A DNA stretch of 64,000 nucleotides from Caballeronia udeis (GCF_001544555.2 NZ_FCOK02000046.1:1-64000); one strand, 5' to 3'; counted from the first letter of the stretch, positions 26,389 to 35,535 are shown. A program made the numbers and translations. Notes: generated by a model not told the origin, from the sequence alone.

Positions 26389-28500
26389 TTGACGCAAAAG
26401 ATTTACCCGGGAGATTTCTTGTCAAGCCCTGATCCTGATTACCTTAGCTGGCTTCTTGAGCAATCAATGCTTCGCCAGGCCAAGGAACGTGCAAAAACCT
26501 ACGCCGGGCAGGCTCGCCAGTGGATGCATCCGTATGCCGAATCCCGTCCGCGGGTTGCGTCGGATGTGTCCTCCGTCTGGTTCACTGCCTACGCTGGATC
26601 ACTGATCTGCGCGCCAGGCGAGTCCGTGCTGGCGACACTCGGTTCCGATGTCTTGTGGCGCGCGCTTTCCTCCATCGGAGTACAGGCAGTGCATCCCGGC
26701 CCCACCAAAAAGGCGGGAGGCATCAAAGGATGGCTGCATACGCCTTCGGTGGACGGGAATTTCGACCGCATTGGTTTTGAGATCGATGCAGCGGTGGGGA
26801 CCGACGCCGAGTTCATTGCGATGAGTCGCATGGCGGCCGCGCACAACGCGATCGTGATTGATGACGTGGTGCCGGCGCACACTGGCAAAGGAGCAGATTT
26901 TCGGCTTGCCGAGATGGGCTATGAAGACTATCCCGGCTTGTATCACATGGTCGAAATCAAGCCAGAAGATTGGGATCTTCTTCCGGACGTTCCCGACCAC
27001 CGTGACGCGCTCAATTTAACCCCCGAACTCGTGGATTGTCTCAAAGAGAAGTGTTATATCGTTGGGCAACTGCAGCGTGTCATCTTCTTTGAGCCGGGCA
27101 TCAAGGAAACGGACTGGAGTGTGACCGGGCCCGTCACCGGGGTCGACAGCGTCATTCGACGGTGGGTGTATCTTCATTATTTCAAAGAAGGCCAACCGTC
27201 CCTCAACTGGCTCGATCCTACCTTTTCAGCTCAGCAGTTGATCATTGGCGACGCGCTCCATTCACTTGATGCATTGGGCGCCCGTGGCCTGCGACTCGAC
27301 GCCAATGGCTTCCTGGGTGTGGAGCGGCGGTCAGGCGGAAATGCGTGGTCCGAAAGCCATCCGCTGTCCATCACCGGCAATCAACTTCTCGGCGGCGCTA
27401 TCAGAAAGGCTGGAGGCTTCAGCTTTCAGGAGTTGAATCTCACTGTCGATGATATTGCTGCGATGTCGAAGGGTGGGGCCGATCTCTCCTATGATTTCAT
27501 CACCCGTCCTGCCTATCACCACGCTATTCTCACTGGCGATACTGAGTTTCTTCGTTTAATGCTTCGAACGGTGCATCAGCATGGTATCGATCCGGCCTCG
27601 TTGGTCCACGCGATGCAGAACCATGACGAGTTGACGCTGGAACTCGTTCATTTCTGGACGCTGCACGCCGGCACCACTTTTGCGTTCAAGGGACAAACCT
27701 GGCCCGGCATCATATTGCGCGAGCATATACGCGAGACTATGTACGAACGCCTGTGCGGAGAGCACGCCCCCTACAACCTGCGCTTCGTCACCAATGGTGT
27801 GGCTTGTACGACTGCCAGCGTCATCACCGCCGCGTTGGGAATCCGCGAGCTCGATGCCATGAGCGAGGAAGACAAGCGGCGCGTTCAAAAGATTCACCTG
27901 CTACTTTGCATGTACAACGCCCTACAGCCGGGAATTTTCGCAATCTCCGGATGGGACCTGGTAGGAGCGCTTCCACTACCCATGGCCAGCGTGGAACACC
28001 GGATGGGAGACGGTGACACCCGCTGGATCCAGCGTGGGGCTTACGATCTTGTCGACGCGGACGAGGCGGCATTACATTCTCGCGACGGAACGCCCAAAGC
28101 GGTGTGCTTGTACGGGAGCCTGACTAAACAGCTTGAAGACGCCAACTCTTTCGCCAGTCAACTCAAGCGCTTGCTGGCGATCCGACACGCCTACAGCCTT
28201 GCCTCGAGCAAACAAATCGCAATTCCCAATGTGAGTAGTCCCGGGTTACTCGTCATGGTGCACGAACTTCCGGGTGGCCGGGGAACGCAAGTGACGGCAT
28301 TGAACTTCGGTCCGGTGTCGATTGAAGAAACGCTCTCCCTGACGGGGATTCCACCCGGGCCTGTAGTGGACATGATCAATGAGAGCGTTGAGGGCGACCT
28401 CGACCAATATGGCCAACTCAGAATCCATCTCGACGGGTATGAAGGACTGAGCTTGCGCATTGTCAGCACGCTTCCAGTCGGGTCGCATGTCCAGTCCTGA
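26389..28500 (+). CDS. GH13 family alpha-glucan/trehalose-synthase-like enzyme
   Basis: A 703-residue alpha-amylase-superfamily protein with all four GH13 signature regions. Region I is DVVPAHTG near 157. Region II is GLRLDANGFLGVE near 300, containing the nucleophile Asp. Region III is FSFQELN near 343, with the acid Glu. Region IV is MQNHDEL near 408. It resembles uncharacterised trehalose-synthase-like proteins (maltose/trehalose interconversion or alpha-glucoside hydrolysis) rather than a secreted amylase, and no signal peptide is seen. TTG 26389 has AGTAGG 8 bases upstream; GTG 26380 is an alternative. It is isolated behind the porin terminator. Its product may be an internal disaccharide feeding the ThuA/GMC steps. 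Confidence 0.8.
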   Translation: MTQKIYPGDFLSSPDPDYLSWLLEQSMLRQAKERAKTYAGQARQWMHPYAESRPRVASDVSSVWFTAYAGSLICAPGESVLATLGSDVLWRALSSIGVQAVHPGPTKKAGGIKGWLHTPSVDGNFDRIGFEIDAAVGTDAEFIAMSRMAAAHNAIVIDDVVPAHTGKGADFRLAEMGYEDYPGLYHMVEIKPEDWDLLPDVPDHRDALNLTPELVDCLKEKCYIVGQLQRVIFFEPGIKETDWSVTGPVTGVDSVIRRWVYLHYFKEGQPSLNWLDPTFSAQQLIIGDALHSLDALGARGLRLDANGFLGVERRSGGNAWSESHPLSITGNQLLGGAIRKAGGFSFQELNLTVDDIAAMSKGGADLSYDFITRPAYHHAILTGDTEFLRLMLRTVHQHGIDPASLVHAMQNHDELTLELVHFWTLHAGTTFAFKGQTWPGIILREHIRETMYERLCGEHAPYNLRFVTNGVACTTASVITAALGIRELDAMSEEDKRRVQKIHLLLCMYNALQPGIFAISGWDLVGALPLPMASVEHRMGDGDTRWIQRGAYDLVDADEAALHSRDGTPKAVCLYGSLTKQLEDANSFASQLKRLLAIRHAYSLASSKQIAIPNVSSPGLLVMVHELPGGRGTQVTALNFGPVSIEETLSLTGIPPGPVVDMINESVEGDLDQYGQLRIHLDGYEGLSLRIVSTLPVGSHVQS

Positions 28501-28672
28501 GACGCCGTGGGCGCAAACAAGGGCTTTCGGCAAAGCCGTGCTTGTCGCATGAAGGTTGTCCGGCCCACTACGCAAATCGAGCATTCCCGTGTCGGTAAAG
28601 AGTAGGAGATTCGTCGCACACTGGGCGTTGATCCGCGTCCAGCAATTCGGTGTAAGCCGGCGTCAGGCGATA

Positions 28673-28720
28673 TTGACACAAAGAACCTGATAAGAGATAA
28701 TCCGGCTTATACGTATAAGT
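28673..28720 (+). promoter_or_regulatory. strong promoter with palindromic operator upstream of MFS permease 1
   Basis: TTGACA (28673-28678), 17 bases and GATAAT (28696-28701) make a near-consensus promoter. The palindrome CTTATACGTATAAG (28706-28719) covers the predicted start point. The same core and position are found before the ThuA-like operon, so one repressor should control both. Confidence 0.7.
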
Positions 28721-28833
28721 TAATGGTCTGAGAGGCGAGGACAAGCGCCATCAGTGCTAGCGACGGTCCTCGTCTCGTGGACTCGATGGGCCCGCTTTCG
28801 TCAGAGGGAGTGGGGCGCTACGCAGGACCTTTG

Positions 28834-28988
28834 ATGAACGAGCACACCCCGGATTCTTTTTTTTAGGTTTCTTCGCCATCGTGGCGATCGCCTGGTTTGG
28901 GATTGAACGGATGCGTTTTCCAGGATCGCGGATCGCCAGGCAAGTCATCAATAAGATTGACTGCCAGCAGCAGCTTCGCGCGAGTTGA
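28834..28988 (+). pseudogene. small membrane protein ORF interrupted at an 8-T tract
   Basis: ATG 28834 has AGGA 6 bases upstream and encodes MNEHTPDSFF, then meets TAG inside a run of eight T residues. One extra T would continue the frame as a hydrophobic span (LGFFAIVAIAWFGIERM) and a basic tail ending at TGA 28986-28988, giving 51 residues. It may be a slipped or phase-variable gene, a site of transcriptional slippage, or a sequencing error. It lies in the leader between the palindrome-controlled promoter and MFS permease 1. The family is not recognised. Confidence 0.4.
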
Positions 28989-29142
28989 GGCTACGCACTC
29001 AATGCGTTCATTGACACGGCATTGACCAAAAAGTCTTCGCTGGTCAGATCATTTTTTCACCTTGGCGCAGACTCGGATATCGACCAACCCCGGCCGTGGC
29101 CGTACACGGATTCGGGCGTGCCATTACTCGCGACCAGCGCCT

Positions 29143-30318
29143 ATGTATTCCGAGCACTCCGTACGATTTAAAGCAGCGTTGAGCAAGAACTTCCTGTCTC
29201 GTGGTCGACAGAGTGCTACGCGCTCAATTTTTTTCGTGGCGGGTTACGGCAGGGCGGCTTGGGCGCCCCTTGTGCCGCTTGTCAAACTGCGCGCGGGCCT
29301 GGACGATGGCCAACTCGGGCTTTTGTTGCTTTGTCTGGGCGCCGGCTCAATGGTCGCAATGCCATTTGCCGGCGCACTGGCAGCCAGGATCGGGTGCAGG
29401 GTGGTGATTGCGGTATCAACCGTACTGCTCTGTGTTGCACTGTTCGCTCTTGCGTGTGCGGGCACCGTTCCTATGGTGATCTGTGCGCTGACAGTCTTTG
29501 GCATGGCAGGGGGGGCGATCGACGTAGCCATGAACATTCAGGCAATTGAGGTCGAGCGAGACTGCGGGCGTTCAATCATGTCGGGGTTTCATGCGTTCTA
29601 CAGTGTGGGCGGTATCGCGGGCGCCGCGGGTGCAAGCTTGCTGCTTACCGCCGGTATTTCGCCGGGTACGTCGACCGCTTTGGCGACACTTCTTATCGCC
29701 ATGTCCTTGCTGTATGCCTATCCGTTCTTGATCAAGGAACCACAGGCCAAGGGGGCAACGCTGTTTGCTGTCCCCCGCGGAGTCGTGCTCGTCCTCAGTG
29801 CATTCACGTTCATCGTTTTTCTGACCGAAAGCGCTGTGCTGGACTGGAGCGGGGTATTCCTTACGTCGGTGCGTGGCATGACTCACGTTTATGCCGGATA
29901 TGGGTATGCATCCTTCGCTGCAACAATGACCATCGGACGTCTGATGGGCGACAAGGTGGTTCGCCGTTTTGGTCGGATTCGTATTGTTGTTGTGGGCAGC
30001 TTGTTCGCTGCCTCGGGTTTCGCGATTGTGGCAGTCGTTCCCTCGTGGAAATTGGCTTTACTGGGATATGCCCTTGTTGGAGCAGGGTGTTCAAACATTG
30101 CACCCGTCTTGTTTTCGTCGGTCGGCAGGCAAAAACTGATGTCTACAGGCGCCGCGGTCGCGGCCATGACTACGATTGGATACGGGGGCATCTTCGTGGG
30201 GCCGGCCCTCATAGGGGCGATTGCGCGATATTCGACGCTCGCGTCCGCTTTTCTTGCGGTGACTGCTCTCTTGCTATGCATCGCGGTAACTGCGCGGATA
30301 GTGCTCCGAAGTGAATAA
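29143..30318 (+). CDS. MFS permease 1 (fucose-permease/YbjJ-like)
   Basis: An approximately 391-residue inner-membrane transporter with about 12 hydrophobic segments. The family pattern includes MSGFHAFYSVGGIAGAAGAS near residue 145, and DWSGVFLTSVRGM and AGYGYASFAATMTIGRLMGD in the second half. It is clearly related to MFS permease 2 at 30607-31755, which is transcribed toward it. ATG 29143 lacks a good ribosome binding site, and an upstream start cannot be excluded. The palindrome-bearing promoter at 28673 reads toward it. Confidence 0.82.
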   Translation: MYSEHSVRFKAALSKNFLSRGRQSATRSIFFVAGYGRAAWAPLVPLVKLRAGLDDGQLGLLLLCLGAGSMVAMPFAGALAARIGCRVVIAVSTVLLCVALFALACAGTVPMVICALTVFGMAGGAIDVAMNIQAIEVERDCGRSIMSGFHAFYSVGGIAGAAGASLLLTAGISPGTSTALATLLIAMSLLYAYPFLIKEPQAKGATLFAVPRGVVLVLSAFTFIVFLTESAVLDWSGVFLTSVRGMTHVYAGYGYASFAATMTIGRLMGDKVVRRFGRIRIVVVGSLFAASGFAIVAVVPSWKLALLGYALVGAGCSNIAPVLFSSVGRQKLMSTGAAVAAMTTIGYGGIFVGPALIGAIARYSTLASAFLAVTALLLCIAVTARIVLRSE

Positions 30319-30420
30319 AGGTGGGATAAGCGGCATATTCCATCTTTGCGTTCGCGCATGGGTCAGAGCAAAGTCCCTTTCTCTCCCCCTTCCAGACAAA
30401 CACTTTTGCACTAACCAGGC

Positions 30421-30450
30421 CCCAACTCGAGCAGGTCTGCTCGAGTTGGG
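30421..30450. repeat. 14-bp perfect inverted repeat between convergent MFS genes
   Basis: CCCAACTCGAGCAG (30421-30434) is mirrored after two bases by CTGCTCGAGTTGGG (30437-30450). It lies in the gap between two convergent genes and may act as a bidirectional transcription stop, though neither side has a T-tract. Confidence 0.5.
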
Positions 30451-30606
30451 AGCGCTGCGTTTTCGCGAGCCGTGCGCATCCCCGGGCCGCAGGATTCGAG
30501 CTAGGCTGCGCGAGCGCCTGCACTCGCAACCGCGTTGCAGGATCATCAAGCCAGTGGCGCTAGTCCACCGCGGTTATGATCTTTGCAAAGCGCGATTCTG
30601 AATCAG

Positions 30607-31755
30607 TCAGTCCGCAACCTTAGCCGTCGCGACGATCACAAAAAGCATGGCCGCAATGGTGAGGAACGCCACCGGCAGGCTCAGGAGGTCGGCAATATTG
30701 CCAAGGAACGCCGGGCCGGTAAGCATACCTGCATAGCCGATGGTGGCGACGACCGGCATGGCAACGGCGATCGGCATGACGTTCTGCCGTGTGACGGCGA
30801 GGAACAGGGTTGGTACGATGTTGGCCAATCCAAATCCTATCAAGGCAAAAGACAACCCCAAGAACATCCAGTTTGTCGTTACCACGAGCAAGACGATCCC
30901 TGACGCGGCGAGTAGAGATCCGCCCCAAAGCAGGCGCCTCGACTGCAGCACCTTCGCAAGATAGTCTCCCGACAACCTCCCTAGAGTCATTGCCACCGCA
31001 AAACATGCGTATCCGTAGCCTGCGCGAGATGGCTCGAAGCTTTTTATTGTCGTCAGGAAAACGCCGCTCCAGTCGAGCATGGCGCCCTCCGCGAGAAACG
31101 AGATGAAGCAAAGTACACCGATCCACAGCACGCGGCCTTTTGGAAAGGTCAGAATGAAGTTTGTTGCTTCGGTCGTATACGCAATGAAATATCGGCCGTA
31201 GTAACACCAGATGCCGACCAGAATGGCAGCAATGCAAGCTACCGCGAATTCGGGACTTGAATGCAGGGAAAGGAGGGCGCTTACCCCTGTTGCTCCTGCA
31301 ATGCACCCAATGCTGAACCAGGCATGAAAACCAGACATCAGGGGTTCGCTGTGTGCCCTTTGCACGACTGCGGATTGCAGGTTCATGGCCGACTCGGTAA
31401 CGCCCAGTCCGGACCCGAAGAGAAACAAGCAGATAACCAATACGGCGCTGCTTCCAGTTTCCGCGAGAAGGAAAAGAGACAGGCAAGCGACAGGACCGGC
31501 CGAGAGAATGACTCTTCTACATCCATAGCGGGACGCGAGGACCGTTCCAACGGGCATGGCGAGGAGACATCCCAGTCCGAAACAAAGCAGGGAGAATCCA
31601 AACTGGCTATCTGAAAGATGCAGCCTCAATTTGGCCAGCGGAGCCAGCGGAGCCCATGCGGACAGAAACAGTCCGAAGGAAAAAAAGCCGGCTCGTGTGG
31701 ATGAGCGCTCAGAGGCAGATGAGGGGAGGGTGCGGTTCGCGCTCGTAGTATCCAT
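30607..31755 (-). CDS. MFS permease 2 (fucose-permease/YbjJ-like)
   Basis: An approximately 382-residue inner-membrane permease with about 12 hydrophobic segments. The motifs MSGFHAWFSIGCIAGATG, DWSGVFLTTIKSF and AGYGYACFAVAMTLGRLSGD align directly with permease 1. ATG 31755 gives MDTTSANRT; a GTG at 31791 is also possible, and neither has an obvious Shine-Dalgarno. It is read from promoter P5, whereas permease 1 has the palindromic operator, so the paralogues have diverged in control. Confidence 0.82.
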   Translation of the reverse strand: MDTTSANRTLPSSASERSSTRAGFFSFGLFLSAWAPLAPLAKLRLHLSDSQFGFSLLCFGLGCLLAMPVGTVLASRYGCRRVILSAGPVACLSLFLLAETGSSAVLVICLFLFGSGLGVTESAMNLQSAVVQRAHSEPLMSGFHAWFSIGCIAGATGVSALLSLHSSPEFAVACIAAILVGIWCYYGRYFIAYTTEATNFILTFPKGRVLWIGVLCFISFLAEGAMLDWSGVFLTTIKSFEPSRAGYGYACFAVAMTLGRLSGDYLAKVLQSRRLLWGGSLLAASGIVLLVVTTNWMFLGLSFALIGFGLANIVPTLFLAVTRQNVMPIAVAMPVVATIGYAGMLTGPAFLGNIADLLSLPVAFLTIAAMLFVIVATAKVAD

Positions 31756-31817
31756 GTTGTTTTCGGTGGTCACCGCGGTGGAATGAAGCACGCTCGGATT
31801 CGTGGCAATAACCCTTT

Positions 31818-31883
31818 AGTTTAAGTGTGTCCGTGTGCACGGGTAACTTCGCACATGAACATTTCATGACGCAATGCGACGCA
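31818..31883 (-). promoter_or_regulatory. TGCGTC-type promoter P5 (MFS permease 2)
   Basis: On the minus strand TGCGTC starts at 31883 and 31873, TGCGAAGTTAC at 31853, and TAAACT lies at 31823-31818. The spacing 0/10/30/60 is exact. The third element deviates from the consensus by one base in its core. Confidence 0.6.
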
Positions 31884-31977
31884 ATAAACATCATCGACGT
31901 CATGACGAGGTCTAAGAAGTCTCAATGGACCCGCAGCGACAGATCCTTAAAGATGATCTGTCGCGCAAACCGTTTGA

Positions 31978-32064
31978 GACGCAGAGTGACGCATGATCCG
32001 CGCCTTGTTGCGTCGGAAATGCAGTGCTCGCGAAATTGATGGCGGCTTAATGGTCAATGACCAT
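31978..32064 (+). promoter_or_regulatory. TGCGTC-type promoter P6 (Gfo/Idh-GMC operon)
   Basis: CGCGCC at 31999, TGCGTC at 32009 and CGCGAAATTGA at 32029 fit the motif. The hexamer at the -10 position (32059-32064, GACCAT) is poor. Two reversed TGCGTC sites (31993-31988, 31983-31978) adjoin across 5 bases, giving a symmetric block of four half-sites as at P2. It should serve the gene at 32118. Confidence 0.55.
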
Positions 32065-32117
32065 GGAGATGGCAGCACGCATGTTGCGTGCTGCAATGCG
32101 AATGCGGGAGACATGCA

Positions 32118-33209
32118 GTGCAAGACGAAAAGATCAGGGTAGCGATAATTGGATATGGATTCGTTACGCGGCACTTTCATATACCGCTGATTTCAAGCGT
32201 AGAAGGGTTGGAACTGGTTGCTGTTGGCACCCAGCGCCCGAGCCAGGTTGGATTGGATGTCTCGACGGTCAAAGTATTGAGTCCGGAGGCCGCGGCGGTT
32301 TCTGACGCGGTTGACCTCGTGGTGGTCGCCAGTGTCAACGAGAGCCACTTCAAATTCGCGCAGCTTGCCCTTGAGGCGGGCAAACATGTTGTGGTTGAAA
32401 AGCCATTCACGCCGACCTTGCAGGCAGCGCGTGAATTGGCGGACCTGGCAACGCGCGCCGGCAGGCATCTGTCGGTCTTCCAGAATCGCCGTTGGGATAG
32501 CGACTTTTTGACCATACAGGATGCGATTCGGAACGAGGATCTTGGCGAGATCGTCCACTTCGAATCACATATTGACCGGTATGCGCCGCAGGTGCCGGAT
32601 GCCTGGCGCGAGGAGCCGGCTCCCGGCGCCGGCACGTGGTTCGACCTTGGCCCCCATGTCGGAGACCAGGTGCTTCTTCAATTCGGGTTGCCGGACACCG
32701 TTACCGCGTCATTCGCCCAGCAGCGTACTGGGGCCAGGACCGACGACTGGTTCACGGTCATCCTCTCATACGGACAATTGAGGGTCGTTCTGCGAGGTGC
32801 GCAACTGGTGCCTGGTTTCGGCATTCGCTTCCTCGTACACGGCACAAGACGGTCGGTAGTCAAGCAGGGACAAGATATTCAAGAACATCAGCTGCTCGCG
32901 GGAATGACACCGGAAGCCCCATCGTTTGGCGTGGACCCGGACTGCGCGTATGTCTTTGACCCTGGGAATCACCCTGGTGAGCGCCGGGCAGTGCAGGCGA
33001 CTCGCGGTGACCAGTCGCAATTCTATGTACAGCTCGAGAAGGCGATACGGGGAGAGGGACCCAACCCCGTTGCCCCTCCTGAGGCAGTCGCGTTGATTGC
33101 GCTTCTGGAAGCCGTTTCGACCTCGGCAGCCGAGGGACGCACAGTAGCGCTGCCCTTGACGGAACACGAACGTGCGGCGTTCGAAGGCGCCAGACGGACG
33201 CATTTGTGA
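32118..33209 (+). CDS. Gfo/Idh/MocA-family NAD(P)-dependent oxidoreductase
   Basis: A 363-residue sugar or cyclitol dehydrogenase-type protein. The Rossmann motif is VAIIGYGFVTRHFHIP at the N-terminus, the catalytic-region motif is VVEKPFTPT near residue 95, and WFDLGPHVGDQVL lies in the C-terminal domain. GTG 32118 has GGGAG 7 bases upstream. The group includes ThuB, IolG and YcjS-type enzymes that oxidise a ring hydroxyl, often at C3. A GMC oxidoreductase gene follows by about 100 bases, so two redox steps are likely linked. Confidence 0.88.
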   Translation: MQDEKIRVAIIGYGFVTRHFHIPLISSVEGLELVAVGTQRPSQVGLDVSTVKVLSPEAAAVSDAVDLVVVASVNESHFKFAQLALEAGKHVVVEKPFTPTLQAARELADLATRAGRHLSVFQNRRWDSDFLTIQDAIRNEDLGEIVHFESHIDRYAPQVPDAWREEPAPGAGTWFDLGPHVGDQVLLQFGLPDTVTASFAQQRTGARTDDWFTVILSYGQLRVVLRGAQLVPGFGIRFLVHGTRRSVVKQGQDIQEHQLLAGMTPEAPSFGVDPDCAYVFDPGNHPGERRAVQATRGDQSQFYVQLEKAIRGEGPNPVAPPEAVALIALLEAVSTSAAEGRTVALPLTEHERAAFEGARRTHL

Positions 33210-33306
33210 TTGATGGCAGGAGTGGGCAGGTCGTGGGTGACATGCCCATTCCTGCTCCCCCACTATCTCACTGGAACTCTGAAAATTGACCAAGAAAGCC
33301 GTTGCG

Positions 33307-34950
33307 ATGGTCGACTATATCGTCGTCGGAGGAGGATCTACTGGATGCGTCATTGCTTCCAGGCTGAGCGAGGAGAAAGGCACTTCGGTCACGCTGCTCG
33401 AGGAAGGGCCCCGCGACCGCAGTCCCTATATCCATATCCCCGGTGCCTACTACAAAACAGCGCAGGGACCTCTGCTGAAACGCTTTCCGTGGGTGCCCAC
33501 GGCCGAACAGGGACGCGAGGCGTCACCAACCATGGTGCAGGCCAGTGTTCTTGGCGGAGGCAGTTCGGTCAACGCAATGATCTATATCCGCGGCGTGCCG
33601 TCCGACTATGATCAGTGGAGCAGCTCCGGCGCAACGGGATGGGGATATAAGGATGTACTGCCTTATTTCCTTCGAGCGGAAGACAACGAACGCTTCTGTA
33701 ATGAGAATCACGGCGTGGGTGGGCCGCTGGGTGTGTCGGACGTCGGCCATATTCATCCTTTGACCAAAGTGTGGCTGAAAGCCTGTCAACAGGCGGGCCT
33801 TCCCTACAACGAAGATTTCAACTCGGGCGATCAGGCGGGCTGCGGCCTGTATCAGATCACCGCTCGCGATGGAAGAAGAAGCAGCTCGGCGGTCGCCTAT
33901 CTTCGTCCTGCCGAAGGCCGCTCAAATCTGATCGTGCGCACCGGGGTCCGGGTGACGCGAATTCTCATAGAGGGCGGTCGTGCGGTCGGCGTGGAATTTG
34001 TCGAGAACGGGCAATCAAGGCAGCTACGAGCGCGGCGCGAGGTCATCCTGTGCGCCGGTGCTATCAATTCGCCCAAGCTGTTGATGTTGTCTGGCATTGG
34101 TCCCAAGCAGGAACTTGAGAAGCATGGCATTCCGGTAATCGCCAATCTCGAGGGCGTGGGACAGAACCTGCAGGATCACATTGAAATCTCACTTGTGTAC
34201 CAGCTGAAGGGTCCCCACAGCTACGACAAATACAAAAAACTCCACTGGAAGATGCTCGCCGGCCTGCAATACGCGTTATTCAAAAGCGGACCGGCTGCCT
34301 CCAATCTAATTGAGGGCGGCGCGTTCTGGTGGGGCAACCAATCGGAGCGCACTCCAGATATCCAGTACTTCCTGGTCGTCGGAGCCGGAATTGAGGAAGG
34401 CATTGACGGCGTGCCCGGCGGCAACGGTTGTACTGTCAATCTCGGGCAGATCCGACCTCGCTCGCGTGGATACGTTGCCCTGAACAGCAGCGATCCACTG
34501 GATGTTCCGCTGATTTGCCCAAACTACTTTAGTGATCCATACGATCTGGATGCGGTGGTTCAAGGGTGTTCGAAAGCGATGGATATCATGGAACAACCCG
34601 CGATGAGCAAATACATCGAGCGTCGCTTCGTTCCGTTGCAACCGATTCTGGATAAACAGGCGTTACGCCAATTCTGTCAGCAGGAGGCTCATGCCGCCCT
34701 GCATCCCGCCGGAACGTGTCGCATGGGCACCGATGAGCTTGCCGTCGTCGATCCCGAACTTCGTGTGCGGGGTATCGATGGTTTGCGGGTGGCTGACGCA
34801 TCGGTCATGCCAGTCCTCATCTCAGGTAACCCTAACGCGGTCTGCATCATGATCGGCGAGAAAGCCTCGGATCTGATCCGCGGGATAAAAATCAGCAACG
34901 CTCGCAATGATGCGCCCGACGAGAGCGATCGAGCAATCAGTCCCGCCTGA
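33307..34950 (+). CDS. GMC-family FAD oxidoreductase, BetA/alcohol dehydrogenase type, copy 1
   Basis: A 547-residue flavoprotein. It has the N-terminal VDYIVVGGGSTGCVIASRLSE, the GMC signature VLGGGSSVNAMIYIRG near residue 80, CAGAINSPKLLMLSGIG near 255, and the C-terminal active-site HPAGTCRMG and ISGNPNAVCIMIGEKA. ATG 33307 was chosen; TTG 33286 in frame is an alternative, and neither has a strong ribosome binding site. It oxidises an alcohol to aldehyde or ketone in the cytoplasm. It is closely related to the enzyme at 61175-62812. Confidence 0.88.
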   Translation: MVDYIVVGGGSTGCVIASRLSEEKGTSVTLLEEGPRDRSPYIHIPGAYYKTAQGPLLKRFPWVPTAEQGREASPTMVQASVLGGGSSVNAMIYIRGVPSDYDQWSSSGATGWGYKDVLPYFLRAEDNERFCNENHGVGGPLGVSDVGHIHPLTKVWLKACQQAGLPYNEDFNSGDQAGCGLYQITARDGRRSSSAVAYLRPAEGRSNLIVRTGVRVTRILIEGGRAVGVEFVENGQSRQLRARREVILCAGAINSPKLLMLSGIGPKQELEKHGIPVIANLEGVGQNLQDHIEISLVYQLKGPHSYDKYKKLHWKMLAGLQYALFKSGPAASNLIEGGAFWWGNQSERTPDIQYFLVVGAGIEEGIDGVPGGNGCTVNLGQIRPRSRGYVALNSSDPLDVPLICPNYFSDPYDLDAVVQGCSKAMDIMEQPAMSKYIERRFVPLQPILDKQALRQFCQQEAHAALHPAGTCRMGTDELAVVDPELRVRGIDGLRVADASVMPVLISGNPNAVCIMIGEKASDLIRGIKISNARNDAPDESDRAISPA

Positions 34951-34964
34951 CACCGTCATTGTTC

Positions 34965-35008
34965 GCCCGCCCCAAGGGACGATCTTTGGGTACGGCCTTT
35001 GGGCGGGC
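34965..35008. repeat. 13-bp imperfect hairpin after the GMC gene
   Basis: GCCCGCCCCAAGG (34965-34977) pairs with CCTTTGGGCGGGC (34996-35008) with one mismatch and an 18-base loop, 15 bases after the stop codon. It lacks a T-tract. From 35009 to 35492 I see no gene or promoter that I trust. Confidence 0.45.
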
Positions 35009-35492
35009 GCGCTGGCATGCTCGAGATCCGCGCGTGCCAGCTATGCGCATGCCCAAAAGCCATTTCACCCTGTGTCGCGTGAGAGGCCGTAGTCGCGGTG
35101 GGGCAAGAGGTCGCTTGGCTTTGGACGCCTTCGACGCAGGAAAGCTGCGCGGAAAAAATCTAGACACAGGTTGTCTTTCGCGGTCTGCATGACGTGGCGT
35201 CAGCACTCATTGCGCGATCCCGTGATTGTTCCGAATGCCGTCTGGGCCACCTAACATGCGAAGGCAGATGCGCGGCCATTGGTAGAACTTTTCCTGGTCT
35301 TGGCGTTTTCGTGCCATGCACTAATGCTTCATTGGTCAGGCCAAGCCACCAACCCAGGTTGAACGCAGGCGCTGCTTTCCGGTCGTCCTGGAACCGAAGA
35401 CCCGACGTGATCCGAAGCTGCCGCGCAGGTCCACGGCCCAGGGCCGAAACGCAGGAAAACGTCCTTCAACCACCGTTCCGTTCTTTGGATAA

Positions 35493-35524
35493 AGTGATCT
35501 CCGGCGCACGCGTCGGAGATCACT
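35493..35524 (-). terminator. hairpin terminator of the sugar-binding-protein gene
   Basis: AGTGATCTCCG (35493-35503) and CGGAGATCACT (35514-35524) form a perfect 11-bp stem, 11 bases after the minus-strand stop. TTTA follows on the minus strand, so termination may be moderate. Confidence 0.55.
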
Positions 35525-35535
35525 CAGTCTTAAAC

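Noticed and set aside
35100..35160. Minus-strand TGCGTC-GAAG-type repeat near 35120
   Set aside because: The half-site spacing is nine instead of ten bases, and no third element or -10 follows.
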